The notes below the pieces were generated by a model. It was not told where the DNA came from. It made no database searches and worked only from the letters and a program-made list of their open reading frames with translations. A DNA stretch of 64,000 nt from Cyanobium sp. CZS48M (GTDB lineage: Bacteria > Cyanobacteriota > Cyanobacteriia > PCC-6307 > Cyanobiaceae). The position numbers were made by a program, and so were the translations under genes. The DNA lies in the NCBI GenBank assembly GCA_030373145.1, contig JAUCZK010000002.1, positions 105,494 through 169,493 of the forward strand, written 5' to 3'. Below, piece by piece: positions 9,974-19,015 of the stretch. The stretch's first letter is position 1. Every line of letters begins with the position of its first letter.

Positions 9974-11167
9974 TCAGGAGTCCCGCTTCTTCGCCCAGGG
10001 GGGCAGATCGATGAACACCCGAGTGCCCTGCTCGAGCCCCGTGATGATCTGGGTGTTGCGGCCACTGCTGGAGCCCAGGGTCACCGGCTGAAAGCGCGGC
10101 TGGTTGTCTTTGCCCACCAGCAGCACGCCCGGTTTGCCTTCCTCGGTGACCACCGCCACGGTGGGCACCAGCGTCTGGGGCGGCAGGGTGCCGGTCTGGA
10201 AGTTGATGTCGGCGGTCATGCCGATGCGCAGCAGGTTGTTGGGGTCGCTGAGGGAGAGCTTCACCTCGAAAGAGGTGACGTTGTTGTTCTTCACAGCCCG
10301 CGGTGCCACCTGGATCACCCGGGCGGCGAAGCGCTTGTCGGGGAAGGCATCCACCCGCACGCTGGCGCTCTGGCCGATGCTGATGCGGCCGATGTCGTTC
10401 TCGGGCACCTTGGCGACCACCTCCAGCCCCTGGGCCAGCTCCACCACCGAGGAGCTGGAGGCACCGGCATTGGCGGAAGCGGACGTGGTGGGGGTCACGA
10501 AGGCGCCTGGATCGGCGAAGCGTTGGGTGATCAAGCCATCGAAGGGGGCCCGGATCGTCAGTTCTCCCCTCTCCACCGTGCGTTGGCTGAAACGCTTGCG
10601 AGCCGCGTCGAGGGAGGCCCCGGCGGTGAGGGCCCGGGTGCGGAACGAGACGATGTCGTCCTCGCTGATGGCCCCTTCGGCGAACAGCTTGAGGCGGCGT
10701 TCGTAGTCGGAGCGGGCGCGGATCTCCTCGGCTTCCGCCAGGCGCACCTGGGCCCCCAGTTCCAGCTCCCGCTGGCGCAGGTCACCGCTGTCCATCAGGG
10801 CGATGGGCTGGCCCTTGCTCACCCGGTCGCCTTCATCCACGAAGAGAGATTCGAGCACCCCGCCGCGTTTGGGGCTCACGTTGACGCTGCGACCCGCCTC
10901 CAGCTCACCGCTGGCACTGACCACCCCCGGCAGGGTGCCCCGCTGGGCCACCACGGTGAAATCGGCGAGGTTGCTGCGTTTGGCGGCCTGGCGCTGGCGC
11001 TGCCAGATGGCCACGCCGCCTACCACCAGCACCAGGGCCACAGCTCCGGCCGCCCAGCGCCGCCAATGGCCGCGCGGAGCCAGACCGCCGGTCCCTGGGG
11101 CGCCCGCGCTAAAGCCGGAGGGCAGCGGAGCCTGCAGCGGCTTCGGGGCTGGGGGTTGTTCGAGCAT
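9974..11167 (-). CDS. Efflux membrane fusion protein (HlyD/MacA type)
   Basis: Periplasmic adaptor linking an inner-membrane exporter to an outer-membrane channel. The 397-residue product has a cytoplasmic Pro-rich N terminus, one membrane helix (about 39-54, AGAVALVLVVGGVAIW), the biotinyl-lipoyl-like half (GELEAGRSVNVSPKRGGVL, FVDEGDRVSKGQPIALM), an alpha-hairpin rich in Glu/Arg, and a beta-barrel (PEDNIGRISIGQ-like region) followed by a membrane-proximal domain. The partner ABC or RND transporter is not adjacent, so the substrate is unknown. It converges with wecB and is divergent from ychF. Confidence 0.88.
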   Translation of the reverse strand: MLEQPPAPKPLQAPLPSGFSAGAPGTGGLAPRGHWRRWAAGAVALVLVVGGVAIWQRQRQAAKRSNLADFTVVAQRGTLPGVVSASGELEAGRSVNVSPKRGGVLESLFVDEGDRVSKGQPIALMDSGDLRQRELELGAQVRLAEAEEIRARSDYERRLKLFAEGAISEDDIVSFRTRALTAGASLDAARKRFSQRTVERGELTIRAPFDGLITQRFADPGAFVTPTTSASANAGASSSSVVELAQGLEVVAKVPENDIGRISIGQSASVRVDAFPDKRFAARVIQVAPRAVKNNNVTSFEVKLSLSDPNNLLRIGMTADINFQTGTLPPQTLVPTVAVVTEEGKPGVLLVGKDNQPRFQPVTLGSSSGRNTQIITGLEQGTRVFIDLPPWAKKRDS

Positions 11168-11271
11168 CCGCGTGGCGATGGCCGTGCTCCGTTCAGTGAG
11201 ACCAGTCTTCCTGGTGTTGTCCCCAACTGTGGCCCCGGTCCCTGGAGGGGGCCCCGTCTAGATTCCAGTCC

Positions 11272-12363
11272 ATGCTCAAAGCCGGAATCGTGGGGCTGCC
11301 CAACGTGGGCAAATCCACCCTGTTCAACGCCCTGGTGGCCAACGCCCAGGCCCAGGCGGCCAATTTCCCCTTCTGCACGATCGAGCCCAACGTGGGCAGC
11401 GTGGCGGTGCCTGATCCGCGGCTGAAGATGCTCTCGGATGTGTCCAGCTCCCGTGAAATCGTGCCCACCCGGGTGGAGTTCGTCGACATCGCCGGGCTGG
11501 TGAAGGGGGCCAGCCAGGGGGAGGGCCTGGGCAACAAGTTCCTCGCCAACATCCGCGAGGTCGACGCGATCGTGCACGTGGTGCGCTGCTTTGAGGACGA
11601 TGACGTGATCCACGTGTCGGGTGATGTGGATCCGGTGCGGGATGCCGAGGTGATCAACCTGGAGCTGGGCCTGGCCGATCTCGGCCAGATTGAGAAGCGC
11701 CGCGAGCGCCTCAAGAAACAGGCGCGCACCAGTAAGGAGGCCCAGGTCGAGGATGCCGCGCTGGCGCGGATCCAGGCGGAGCTGGAGCGGGGCGGTGCCG
11801 CCCGCAACGTGGAGCTGGGGGAGGAGGAGGCCCCGATGCTCAAGCCCCTGGGGCTGCTCACCGCCAAACCGATCATCTACGCCACCAACGTCTCGGAAGA
11901 CGACCTGGCCGGCGGCAATGCATTCAGCCGCTCCGTGGAGGAGCTGGCCGGCCGGGAAGGCGCCGGCGCCGTTCGCATCTCAGCCCAGGTGGAGGCGGAA
12001 CTGATCGAGCTCGGTGAGGCCGAGCGCGGAGATTACCTGGAGGGCCTCGGGGTGAGCGAGGGCGGCCTGCAGAGCCTGATCCACGCCACCTACCGCCTGC
12101 TGGGCCTGCGCACCTACTTCACCACCGGTGAGAAGGAAACCCGCGCCTGGACGATCACCGCCGGCATGACCGCCCCCCAGGCCGCCGGGGTGATCCACAC
12201 CGACTTCGAGCGCGGCTTCATCCGCGCCCAGACCGTGGCCTACGCCCAGCTGCTGGAGGCCGGCTCCCTGCCGGAGGCCCGCAACCGCGGCTGGCTGCGC
12301 AGCGAGGGCAAGGAGTATGTGGTGCAAGAGGGCGATGTGATGGAGTTCCTCTTCAACGTCTGA
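11272..12363 (+). CDS. ychF: Redox-regulated ATPase YchF (Obg family)
   Basis: Translation-associated P-loop NTPase that prefers ATP over GTP and binds ribosomes. The 363-residue product carries GLPNVGKST (8-16), the switch motif [20 protein letters not shown], the NVSED element in place of the usual NKxD of GTPases, a central coiled coil ([14 protein letters not shown]), and the C-terminal TGS domain ending [18 protein letters not shown]. Full length with normal domain order. Confidence 0.96.
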   Translation: MLKAGIVGLPNVGKSTLFNALVANAQAQAANFPFCTIEPNVGSVAVPDPRLKMLSDVSSSREIVPTRVEFVDIAGLVKGASQGEGLGNKFLANIREVDAIVHVVRCFEDDDVIHVSGDVDPVRDAEVINLELGLADLGQIEKRRERLKKQARTSKEAQVEDAALARIQAELERGGAARNVELGEEEAPMLKPLGLLTAKPIIYATNVSEDDLAGGNAFSRSVEELAGREGAGAVRISAQVEAELIELGEAERGDYLEGLGVSEGGLQSLIHATYRLLGLRTYFTTGEKETRAWTITAGMTAPQAAGVIHTDFERGFIRAQTVAYAQLLEAGSLPEARNRGWLRSEGKEYVVQEGDVMEFLFNV

Positions 12364-12427
12364 AAACCTGCGCCGATATCAAGGCTGGGAGCTGAGACTG
12401 AATAGTTGATTCATCTTGTAGGGCGCA

Positions 12428-12943
<516 letters not shown>

Positions 12944-12975
12944 GTATTTGGCCTCAATCCCTTGGCTCGATCAAC

Positions 12976-13704
12976 TCAGTCCTGTTGGTCAATCAGGGGT
13001 ATGGCCAGAGCACCAGTCTTGGCTGCTGATAGTTGAAGATCGTCCCAAGTGGTGTGGGGATCAAGTTGGGCTTGTTCTGGTGGAAGCGGGCCGGCCTCTC
13101 GGAGACAATTGGATCCGGGGCGCGCAGATCCGTCTGTAGTCCTGTGCCCGGTTCCCCAGGAATGAGCCCGTCCACCCCCATGCTGGCCAAGCGCTCCAGC
13201 TGCAGGGAGCGGCTCAGGGACTGCAGCGCATATTGACTCAAGTCGTACCGGGAGAACCCTGGGAAGGTTGGGTGCGCTGAGCAGGTTGTGAAATCCAGCA
13301 CGCGGATCGCGTACTCCATGCGCCTCGCCAAGGCGACCCTCGGCTGCGCTGGTGCAATTGCCATGAGTGTCAGTGCTGCTGTCCTTTTGGTGCCTGAGTT
13401 GAGACACTAGGGGTGGCGACTGTCTTGACCCTCCCGCTCCATTCATGAGTGTAGTGAGACCCCCGGTGCTCAAGGCCTGCTCCATGCCGCTGACGGTTGC
13501 TTCTACCCCGGCCCTGGTGCAGAAATCAGCACCCACCAAATGAAATCCTTCGTCGTTCGGAAAGCGCCAGGGCTGTATGTTGCGCGCCACACCGATCACG
13601 ATCCGTCGGCGTTGGCCTAGTAGGTTAACAAGCTCGCGCCCAATGTCTCGTCTGGCTCCAGTGTCCACAATGGTGCTATCAGGCAGCTGATCAATTCTTG
13701 ACAT
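12976..13704 (-). pseudogene. Broken short-chain dehydrogenase/reductase
   Basis: Minus-strand relic of an SDR enzyme. The N-terminal part reads IVDTGARRDIGRELVNLL (a degraded TGASxGIG cofactor loop) and LTTLMNGAGG (degraded NNAG). After a frameshift near 13370 a second frame reads FSRYDLSQYALQSLSRSLQ (the YxxxK site with Lys replaced by Gln) and GVDGLIPGEPGTGLQTDL (the PGxxxT segment). The order is right for one SDR protein, but it is split between frames and the glycine motif and catalytic Lys are altered, so it is not expected to be active. Confidence 0.7.
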
Positions 13705-14041
13705 GGCTGAAAACGCATGCTGGAATCTTTCTAGATTCGCTACATTGGGTGAATCATTATGAACTTGGATTGAGGCTTTGACAGAGACTTTGTGAGAAAG
13801 CAGGCGCCTGGGAATAGTTGTTGCAAGTACGCGAAGATAGGCGGTTGTATGGCTTGAGATTTCATTTCAATCGGAAGCTCGTTTCCTGGTTCTCAATCAT
13901 CAAGGTCTTGGAGACCGAAGCAGGCTATTCTGATCTGCAGAACCATTTAAAGATTCAACTACTCGCTCCTGGGTCCATTGAATGATTCTTGTTGGCCAGA
14001 AGAGTTCAATCTCGTTCCAGAGCCCAGGCTGGTTCATCAGA
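13705..14041. other. Intergenic, AT-richer, no gene recognised
   Basis: About 340 bp between the SDR relic and the Anbu gene. A 63-codon frame crosses it on the minus strand (13900-14091) and overlaps the end of the Anbu gene, but it has no recognised domain. Composition is AT-richer than the flanks, in keeping with the degraded patch starting at 12.4 kb. Confidence 0.5.
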
Positions 14042-14773
14042 TCAGGACCACTCCAGGTCGGGGAGGCCGCGGAAGGCCTGGCGGACACCACTGCTCCAGC
14101 CGCTGCTCAGGGCGGCGAAGTAGGGGTCACCGTCGAGGAAGCGCCGCCGGTGCTGAATGGCCAGGCTGTCGCGCTCGTACCAGATCAGATCGATCGGCAT
14201 GCCCACCGACAGATTGCTGCGCATGGTGGAATCGAAGGACACCAGCACGCACTTGGTGGCATCCGCCAGCGTCGTGGCCGGGGTGATGACGCGGTCGATG
14301 ATCGGCTTGCCGTATTTGGCCTCGCCGGTCTGCAGGAAGGGGGTGTCCTCGCCGGCTTCGATGAAGTTGCCTTCGGCGTAGATGCGGAACAGCCGCGGGG
14401 CGTCTCCTTTGATCTGGCCGCCGAGGATGAAGGAGGCGTTGAAGGTCAGCGCACTGCCCTCCAGGGAGGGGGCGTCGCGATGCTCGATCTCGCGCATGGC
14501 ATCCGACACCAGCAGGGCCACGTCGAACAGGGTCTGGGCGGTCCACAGGGTCGCGGGGGCGTCGTTGCGGTTGGCCCGTTGCTTCAGCAGGCTCACCACC
14601 GCCTGGGTGCCGGCCAGGCTGCCGGAACTGAGCAGAACGATCACCCGATCACCGGGCCGCTCGAAGGTGGTCATCTTGCAGAACCTGGCGAAATCATCGA
14701 CACCGGCGTTGGTGCGTGAATCGGAGGCCATCACCAGTCCCTCCTGCAGCAGCATGCCCACGCAGTAGGTCAC
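14042..14773 (-). CDS. Anbu proteasome-like protease (ancestral beta subunit)
   Basis: Ntn-hydrolase of the Anbu family, related to HslV and proteasome beta subunits. I chose GTG 14773 because the family begins MTYCVG, making Thr2 the N-terminal nucleophile once Met is removed. The triad is visible: Thr1, Asp17 (ASDSRT) and Lys32 (FCKM) in mature numbering. Length of 243 residues fits Anbu. A longer in-frame ATG at 14866 would bury the nucleophile. In many bacteria Anbu is linked to transglutaminase-like, alpha-E and ATP-grasp genes; none are adjacent here. The physiological substrate is not established. Confidence 0.88.
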   Translation of the reverse strand: MTYCVGMLLQEGLVMASDSRTNAGVDDFARFCKMTTFERPGDRVIVLLSSGSLAGTQAVVSLLKQRANRNDAPATLWTAQTLFDVALLVSDAMREIEHRDAPSLEGSALTFNASFILGGQIKGDAPRLFRIYAEGNFIEAGEDTPFLQTGEAKYGKPIIDRVITPATTLADATKCVLVSFDSTMRSNLSVGMPIDLIWYERDSLAIQHRRRFLDGDPYFAALSSGWSSGVRQAFRGLPDLEWS

Positions 14774-14884
14774 GGCCGGCTCATCCCTTGGGCGAATCCA
14801 TTGTTGCGGCGCGCCCGCCGCTGCGTCTGTGCCGGCAACGCCCCCGGTCAGGGGGGACAATGGCATCAGCTGCAGTGGCCGGTG

Positions 14885-15133
14885 ATGCCCTCATCCCAGA
14901 CGTCCCCCGCCAATGACCCTGAAGCGGCCATCGATCCGGCCGCTCCCGCCGATCACCCCCACAATTTCGAGGTCCAGAAGGAACTGCACCAGCGGATCCG
15001 CAACGACCCCGACTACGACGACTGGGAATACGGCACTGAGCCGCTGCCCCATGAGTCGGAAGCCTGGATCCGTGCCCAGAAGGCCAGGACCCAGGTCAAC
15101 GATCAGGTCAACGACCAGGTCGAGGAGCCCTGA
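14885..15133 (+). CDS. Small acidic protein of unknown function
   Basis: An 82-residue frame from ATG 14885. It has a Pro/Ala-rich start, then a conserved-looking acidic core (FEVQKELHQRIRNDPDYDDW, EYGTEPLPHESEAWIRAQKA) and a Gln/Asn/Asp-rich tail with a short NDQVNDQV duplication. No transmembrane segment, signal or named domain is visible. The Asp/Trp/Tyr-rich centre looks like real coding sequence, and the frame lies between the divergent Anbu start and the convergent MFS gene. Function unknown. Confidence 0.6.
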   Translation: MPSSQTSPANDPEAAIDPAAPADHPHNFEVQKELHQRIRNDPDYDDWEYGTEPLPHESEAWIRAQKARTQVNDQVNDQVEEP

Positions 15134-15155
15134 GGGCTCCCCACGCCCACGGGGA

Positions 15156-16430
15156 TCAGGGCTTTGGTTGGATCTGCCGCTGAGCGGCATGGGGATGGAA
15201 GCGGCTCAGCTCCCCTACCAGCAGCAATCCCAGCAGGCTCAGCAGCGTCATCAGCAGCCAGAGGCCGGCCCCGTGCCTCTGGTTCTCCAGCAACCAGCCG
15301 CCCACCAGGGGGGCCACGAAGGAGCTGATGGCGAAGCACTGGGAAAACAGGGCCAGGGCCATCCCCTGATGGGACGCCGGGGTGACCTCGATCACCGCTT
15401 CGCTGGCGGTGGGCAGGAAGGCCGCCGCCGCTGCCGCCAGGGGCAGCTGGGCTAGCACCAGCAGGGGCAGGCTCTGCCAGCCAAGAGCGGAGAGGGCCAG
15501 CAGCAGGCTGCCGAGGGCGAAGCCCAGCAGGCTCCAGCCCAGACCGAAGGCCACCGGCCGCTGCGCCAGCCAGCGCCCCAGGGGCCACTGCAGCAGCAGC
15601 AGCAAGCTGAGCTGCAGCCCCAGCAGCAGGGCCCCGATGCTCTCGCTCAGCGGCGCCCGCTCCAGCCCGCCCCGCACCAGATCCAGCGGCAGGGCGCTCT
15701 GCAGCAGCGACAGCATCGCTGTGGCCAGCAGGGTCACCCCCAGCAGGGGCAGCAGTGGTTTCACCCATTGGCGCCAGGGAAGCCGGCGCTCCAGCTGGCT
15801 GGCGGCCGCCGCCATGGGCAGGGATGAGCGCAGCAGCAGGCTGATCACCACCAGCATGCAGGCGATGTCGAGCAGGTAGATGCCGCGCAGGTGCCGGCTG
15901 CCGGCCAGCAGGGCTCCCAGCAGCACCCCCAGGGCTGCACCCAGAGCATCTCCGGTGCGCACCAGGGCATAGGCGCGGCTGCTGAGCAGGGGTGGCGCAC
16001 TCAGGGGCACCGCCAGCTCGATCGCCGGCCAGTAGATCCCCATCGCCAGTCCCAGCAGCACCTGCCCCAGCACATAGGCGGCGAAGGTGTCGGCGCTGAA
16101 CAGCCGGCTGTCGGCCCCCACCGAGATCAGTGCCGCCAGCAGCACCGGCCGGGTGGTGCTGAGGCCATGGTCGAGCCACCAGCCGCTCAGCAGCCGCCCG
16201 ACGGTGCCAGCCAGGGCCGCGGCGGCCAGCCCCTGACCCACCGCCAGGGCCGAGAACTGCGCCTGATGGAACACCACCGGGGTGAGATAGAGGATCCCGC
16301 CGGCCCCGAAGCTGCCCACCAGGCGGATCACGGTCAGTTCGCGCAGCGGCGCGGGAAACTGGAGCCACCAGATTGGTTGGCTTGCTCCTGCCTGCGGCTC
16401 TGTCACAACACGTTCGTCGGGGGCTGGCAC
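15156..16430 (-). CDS. Major facilitator superfamily transporter
   Basis: A 424-residue polytopic membrane protein with about 12 hydrophobic spans and a central loop (LERRLPWRQWVKPLLP). The glycine-rich GTVGRLLSGWWLDHGLS resembles MFS motif A between the second and third helices. Substrate cannot be told. The annotated start at 16430 overlaps by 58 nt the head-to-head hydrolase gene that begins at 16373; GTG codons at 16409 or 16406 would reduce the overlap. Confidence 0.85.
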   Translation of the reverse strand: MPAPDERVVTEPQAGASQPIWWLQFPAPLRELTVIRLVGSFGAGGILYLTPVVFHQAQFSALAVGQGLAAAALAGTVGRLLSGWWLDHGLSTTRPVLLAALISVGADSRLFSADTFAAYVLGQVLLGLAMGIYWPAIELAVPLSAPPLLSSRAYALVRTGDALGAALGVLLGALLAGSRHLRGIYLLDIACMLVVISLLLRSSLPMAAAASQLERRLPWRQWVKPLLPLLGVTLLATAMLSLLQSALPLDLVRGGLERAPLSESIGALLLGLQLSLLLLLQWPLGRWLAQRPVAFGLGWSLLGFALGSLLLALSALGWQSLPLLVLAQLPLAAAAAAFLPTASEAVIEVTPASHQGMALALFSQCFAISSFVAPLVGGWLLENQRHGAGLWLLMTLLSLLGLLLVGELSRFHPHAAQRQIQPKP

Positions 16431-17983
16431 TGCTGGCCAGTCTGCTGCTGGGCACGGCGTCGCCGCTGCTGCTGCTGGCCACAGCCCGGGCGGCCGACCG
16501 CCTTGATGTGCGGCTCGATGGCCTCTCGCTGCCCATCGACCTGCACCAGCTCGAGGCCTGGAGCCTCGATCCGACGGGCAGCCGCAATGAACTGGGGATC
16601 TGGCTTGAGCTGCTCGACAGCAGCAGCCGCGAGGATCTGTTGAGCCTGCTGCGATCCCCCCTGCTGCCCGATCGCGGTTTCGCCCTGCAGCTGCTCCAGA
16701 GTTGGGCGGGCCGTCAGGTGCTCGAGGCGGTGGGGGAACTGTTCGCCGGTGGCAAGCCCGGCAGTGGCGTGCTGCTGCTCACCACCCTGCGCGAGCGCCT
16801 GCAGCGGCCCGAACCGATCCGGTTCGTGGACCTGCTGCAGGCGGTGCCCACGCCCCAGCTCACCCTTGATCTCGATGGTCTGCTGCAGCTCGCGGCCCTC
16901 TGGCGGCGGCAGCTGGAGGAGCAGACGCTGGCGCTGAAGCAGTTGCGGGACCTGCCGCTGCGCCTCCGCCAGGAGTCGGAGACCGGTGCAAGGCTGGCGG
17001 CGATTCAGCCCGACCCCAGGCCCAGGGCCATCGCCCTGACGGTGGCCCACAGGCCAGTCCCGCTGGAGCTGGAGCTCTGGCCGGCCGTCGCACCCCGCCA
17101 GCGCTCCTGGGTGCTGCTGATGCCGGGACTCGGGGGCAGCAGCGCCCAGCTGGGCTGGTTGGCCCGGGGCCTGGCCGCCCGGGGCTGGCCGGTGCTGATG
17201 ATCGAGCACCCAGGCAGCAACGAGGCGGCGGTGCGCCAGATGCTCGATGGCCAGCGCCCCCCGCCGGGGGCTGAAACCCTGCCCGATCGCCTGGCTGATG
17301 TGGAGGCGGTGCTGGCGGCGGAGCGGCAGGGACAGATCCCTGGACTGGGCGACTCCGTGGTGCTGATGGGCCACTCCCTGGGAGGGCTTTCGGCCCTGTT
17401 GGCCAGCGGCCTGCGCCCGGCTCCGGGCCTGACCCGCCGCTGCGAGCGGGCCCTGGATGTGATCCCGCTGATCAACATCTCCAGGCTGCTGCAGTGCCAG
17501 CTCCAGGAGGTGCCCCTGCCGGAGCAGGCGAGCGCTCGGCCCGGAACGCTGGCCGCTGTGGTGAGCTTCAATGGCTTCGGCAGCCTGCTCTGGCCTGGCC
17601 GGGGTCTGGAACGCCTCAAGGCACCGCTGCTGATCACCGGTGGCGGGTTGGATCTGGTCACCCCGCCGGTGAGCGAACAGCTGGCGCTGTTTCTGCAGCA
17701 CCCCGATCCCCGCAGCCGCCTGGTGATGGTGGAGGGCGGCAGCCATTTTTCCGTGGTGCGCGTCAAGGAGCAGGAGCAGGCCCTCTGGCGGCTCGGCGAT
17801 GGCCTGGTGGGGGTGGCGCCGGTGCGGGTTCAGGAGTTGCTGCTCAGCCTCACCTCCGATTTCCTCTCGTCGGTGGACGCCGCCATTCCCATGGCCCCGC
17901 AGCGGCGCAGCCGTGATGGCGTCACGGCCTACGTGCTCGATGGCGCCAGTGCCCGGCGTTGGCGCCGCCGCATCGGCCCCTGA
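16373..17983 (+). CDS. Alpha/beta hydrolase with DUF1400 domain
   Basis: A 536-residue protein of a cyanobacterial family: N-terminal hydrophobic signal (GLALLASLLLGTASPLLLLA, ending ATARA), a DUF1400 region (about 45-165: LDVRLDGLSLPIDLHQLEAW ... LLRSPLLPDRGF), then an alpha/beta hydrolase. The nucleophile elbow GHSLGG is at 333-338 (Ser335), an oxyanion-loop candidate is LMPGLGG, and GGSHFSVV near the end supplies the likely His. Probably an exported lipase/esterase or acetylhydrolase-like enzyme. The start is a TTG overlapping the divergent MFS gene; the exact start is uncertain. Confidence 0.82.
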   Translation: MVGLLLPAALSQHVRRGLALLASLLLGTASPLLLLATARAADRLDVRLDGLSLPIDLHQLEAWSLDPTGSRNELGIWLELLDSSSREDLLSLLRSPLLPDRGFALQLLQSWAGRQVLEAVGELFAGGKPGSGVLLLTTLRERLQRPEPIRFVDLLQAVPTPQLTLDLDGLLQLAALWRRQLEEQTLALKQLRDLPLRLRQESETGARLAAIQPDPRPRAIALTVAHRPVPLELELWPAVAPRQRSWVLLMPGLGGSSAQLGWLARGLAARGWPVLMIEHPGSNEAAVRQMLDGQRPPPGAETLPDRLADVEAVLAAERQGQIPGLGDSVVLMGHSLGGLSALLASGLRPAPGLTRRCERALDVIPLINISRLLQCQLQEVPLPEQASARPGTLAAVVSFNGFGSLLWPGRGLERLKAPLLITGGGLDLVTPPVSEQLALFLQHPDPRSRLVMVEGGSHFSVVRVKEQEQALWRLGDGLVGVAPVRVQELLLSLTSDFLSSVDAAIPMAPQRRSRDGVTAYVLDGASARRWRRRIGP

Positions 17984-17995
17984 AGAAGGCGCCGC

Positions 17996-19015
17996 TCAGA
18001 AGCGGATGCGTGGATCCAGCATCGCCACCAGCATGTCCACCGTCACGCTCACCAGCACCACCAGGGCCGCCACCACCACCACGATGCCCTGCACCAGGGG
18101 GTAGTCGCGCTGGCCGATGGCCTCCTGCAGCCGGAAGGCGATGCCGGGCCAGGAGTAGGTGACCTCGATCAGCAGGGCGCCACCGATCAGCGAAGCCACG
18201 GTGATGCCGGTGATCGTGAGCACGGGCAACAGGGCATTGGGCAGGGCATGGCGCAGCACCACCCGGGTTTCGCTGAGGCCACGGCTGCGGGCCGCCTCCA
18301 CGTAGTCGGAGCGCAGCACCCGCCGCAGGTTGAGGCGCAGGGCGTTGGCGAAGATACCGCTGAGGAGCAGGCCGAGGGTGGAGGCGGGCAGCACCAGGTG
18401 CCGCAGGCTGCCGGCCATCTGCTGGAGATTGGCGGCGCGCAAGCTGTCGAGCAGGTAGAAGCCGCTGCCGCTGGGGGGCATCAGAGTGGCGGGGAAGCGC
18501 CCGCCCACAGGAAACCAGCCCAGCCAGACGGCAAAGATCAGCTGGATCACCATCGCCGCCCAGAAGGGCGGCAGGGCGTAGGTGCCGATGCCGTAGAGGC
18601 GTCCGGCCAGGTCGAGCTTGCCCTCGGGGCGGGCGATACCGCTGAAGCCCACCGCCAGCCCCAGCACCGCCGCGATCAGCAGCGCGCACAGCCCCAGCTC
18701 CAGGCTGGCCGGCAGGCTCTGGCGGATCACGTCCAGCACCGGGGTCTGGTTGGTGAGCGATTCGCCCAGATTGCCCCTGAGCAGATCGGCGAGGAAGTGG
18801 CCGTACTGGGCGGGCAGGGGTTGGTCGAGCCCCAGCTGCTGGCGCAGGGCCTGCCGTGCCGCCTCCGGTGCCCGGGTGCCCAGCAGGGCGTCGATGGGAT
18901 CCCCCGGGGCCAGCCGCAGCAGCAGAAACACCAGGGTGGCGATCAGCCAGAGCATCACTGGGGCGAGCAGCAGCCGGCTGCCCAGATAGCCCAGCAGCTG
19001 GCGGCGACGGCTCAT
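17996..19015 (-). CDS. Peptide-type ABC transporter permease (DppB/OppB family)
   Basis: Inner-membrane permease of 339 residues with six hydrophobic spans. It begins in the DppB style (LGYLGSRLLLAPVMLWLIAT, LLRLAPGDPIDALLG) and has the EAA-type cytoplasmic loop DYVEAARSRGLSETRVVLRH ahead of ALPNALLP. The C-terminal YSWPGIAFRLQEAIGQRDYP is typical. Its ATG overlaps the stop of the upstream substrate-binding gene by 4 nt, so the two are coupled. The second permease (DppC) and the ATPases are not in this window. Confidence 0.92.
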   Translation of the reverse strand: MSRRRQLLGYLGSRLLLAPVMLWLIATLVFLLLRLAPGDPIDALLGTRAPEAARQALRQQLGLDQPLPAQYGHFLADLLRGNLGESLTNQTPVLDVIRQSLPASLELGLCALLIAAVLGLAVGFSGIARPEGKLDLAGRLYGIGTYALPPFWAAMVIQLIFAVWLGWFPVGGRFPATLMPPSGSGFYLLDSLRAANLQQMAGSLRHLVLPASTLGLLLSGIFANALRLNLRRVLRSDYVEAARSRGLSETRVVLRHALPNALLPVLTITGITVASLIGGALLIEVTYSWPGIAFRLQEAIGQRDYPLVQGIVVVVAALVVLVSVTVDMLVAMLDPRIRF

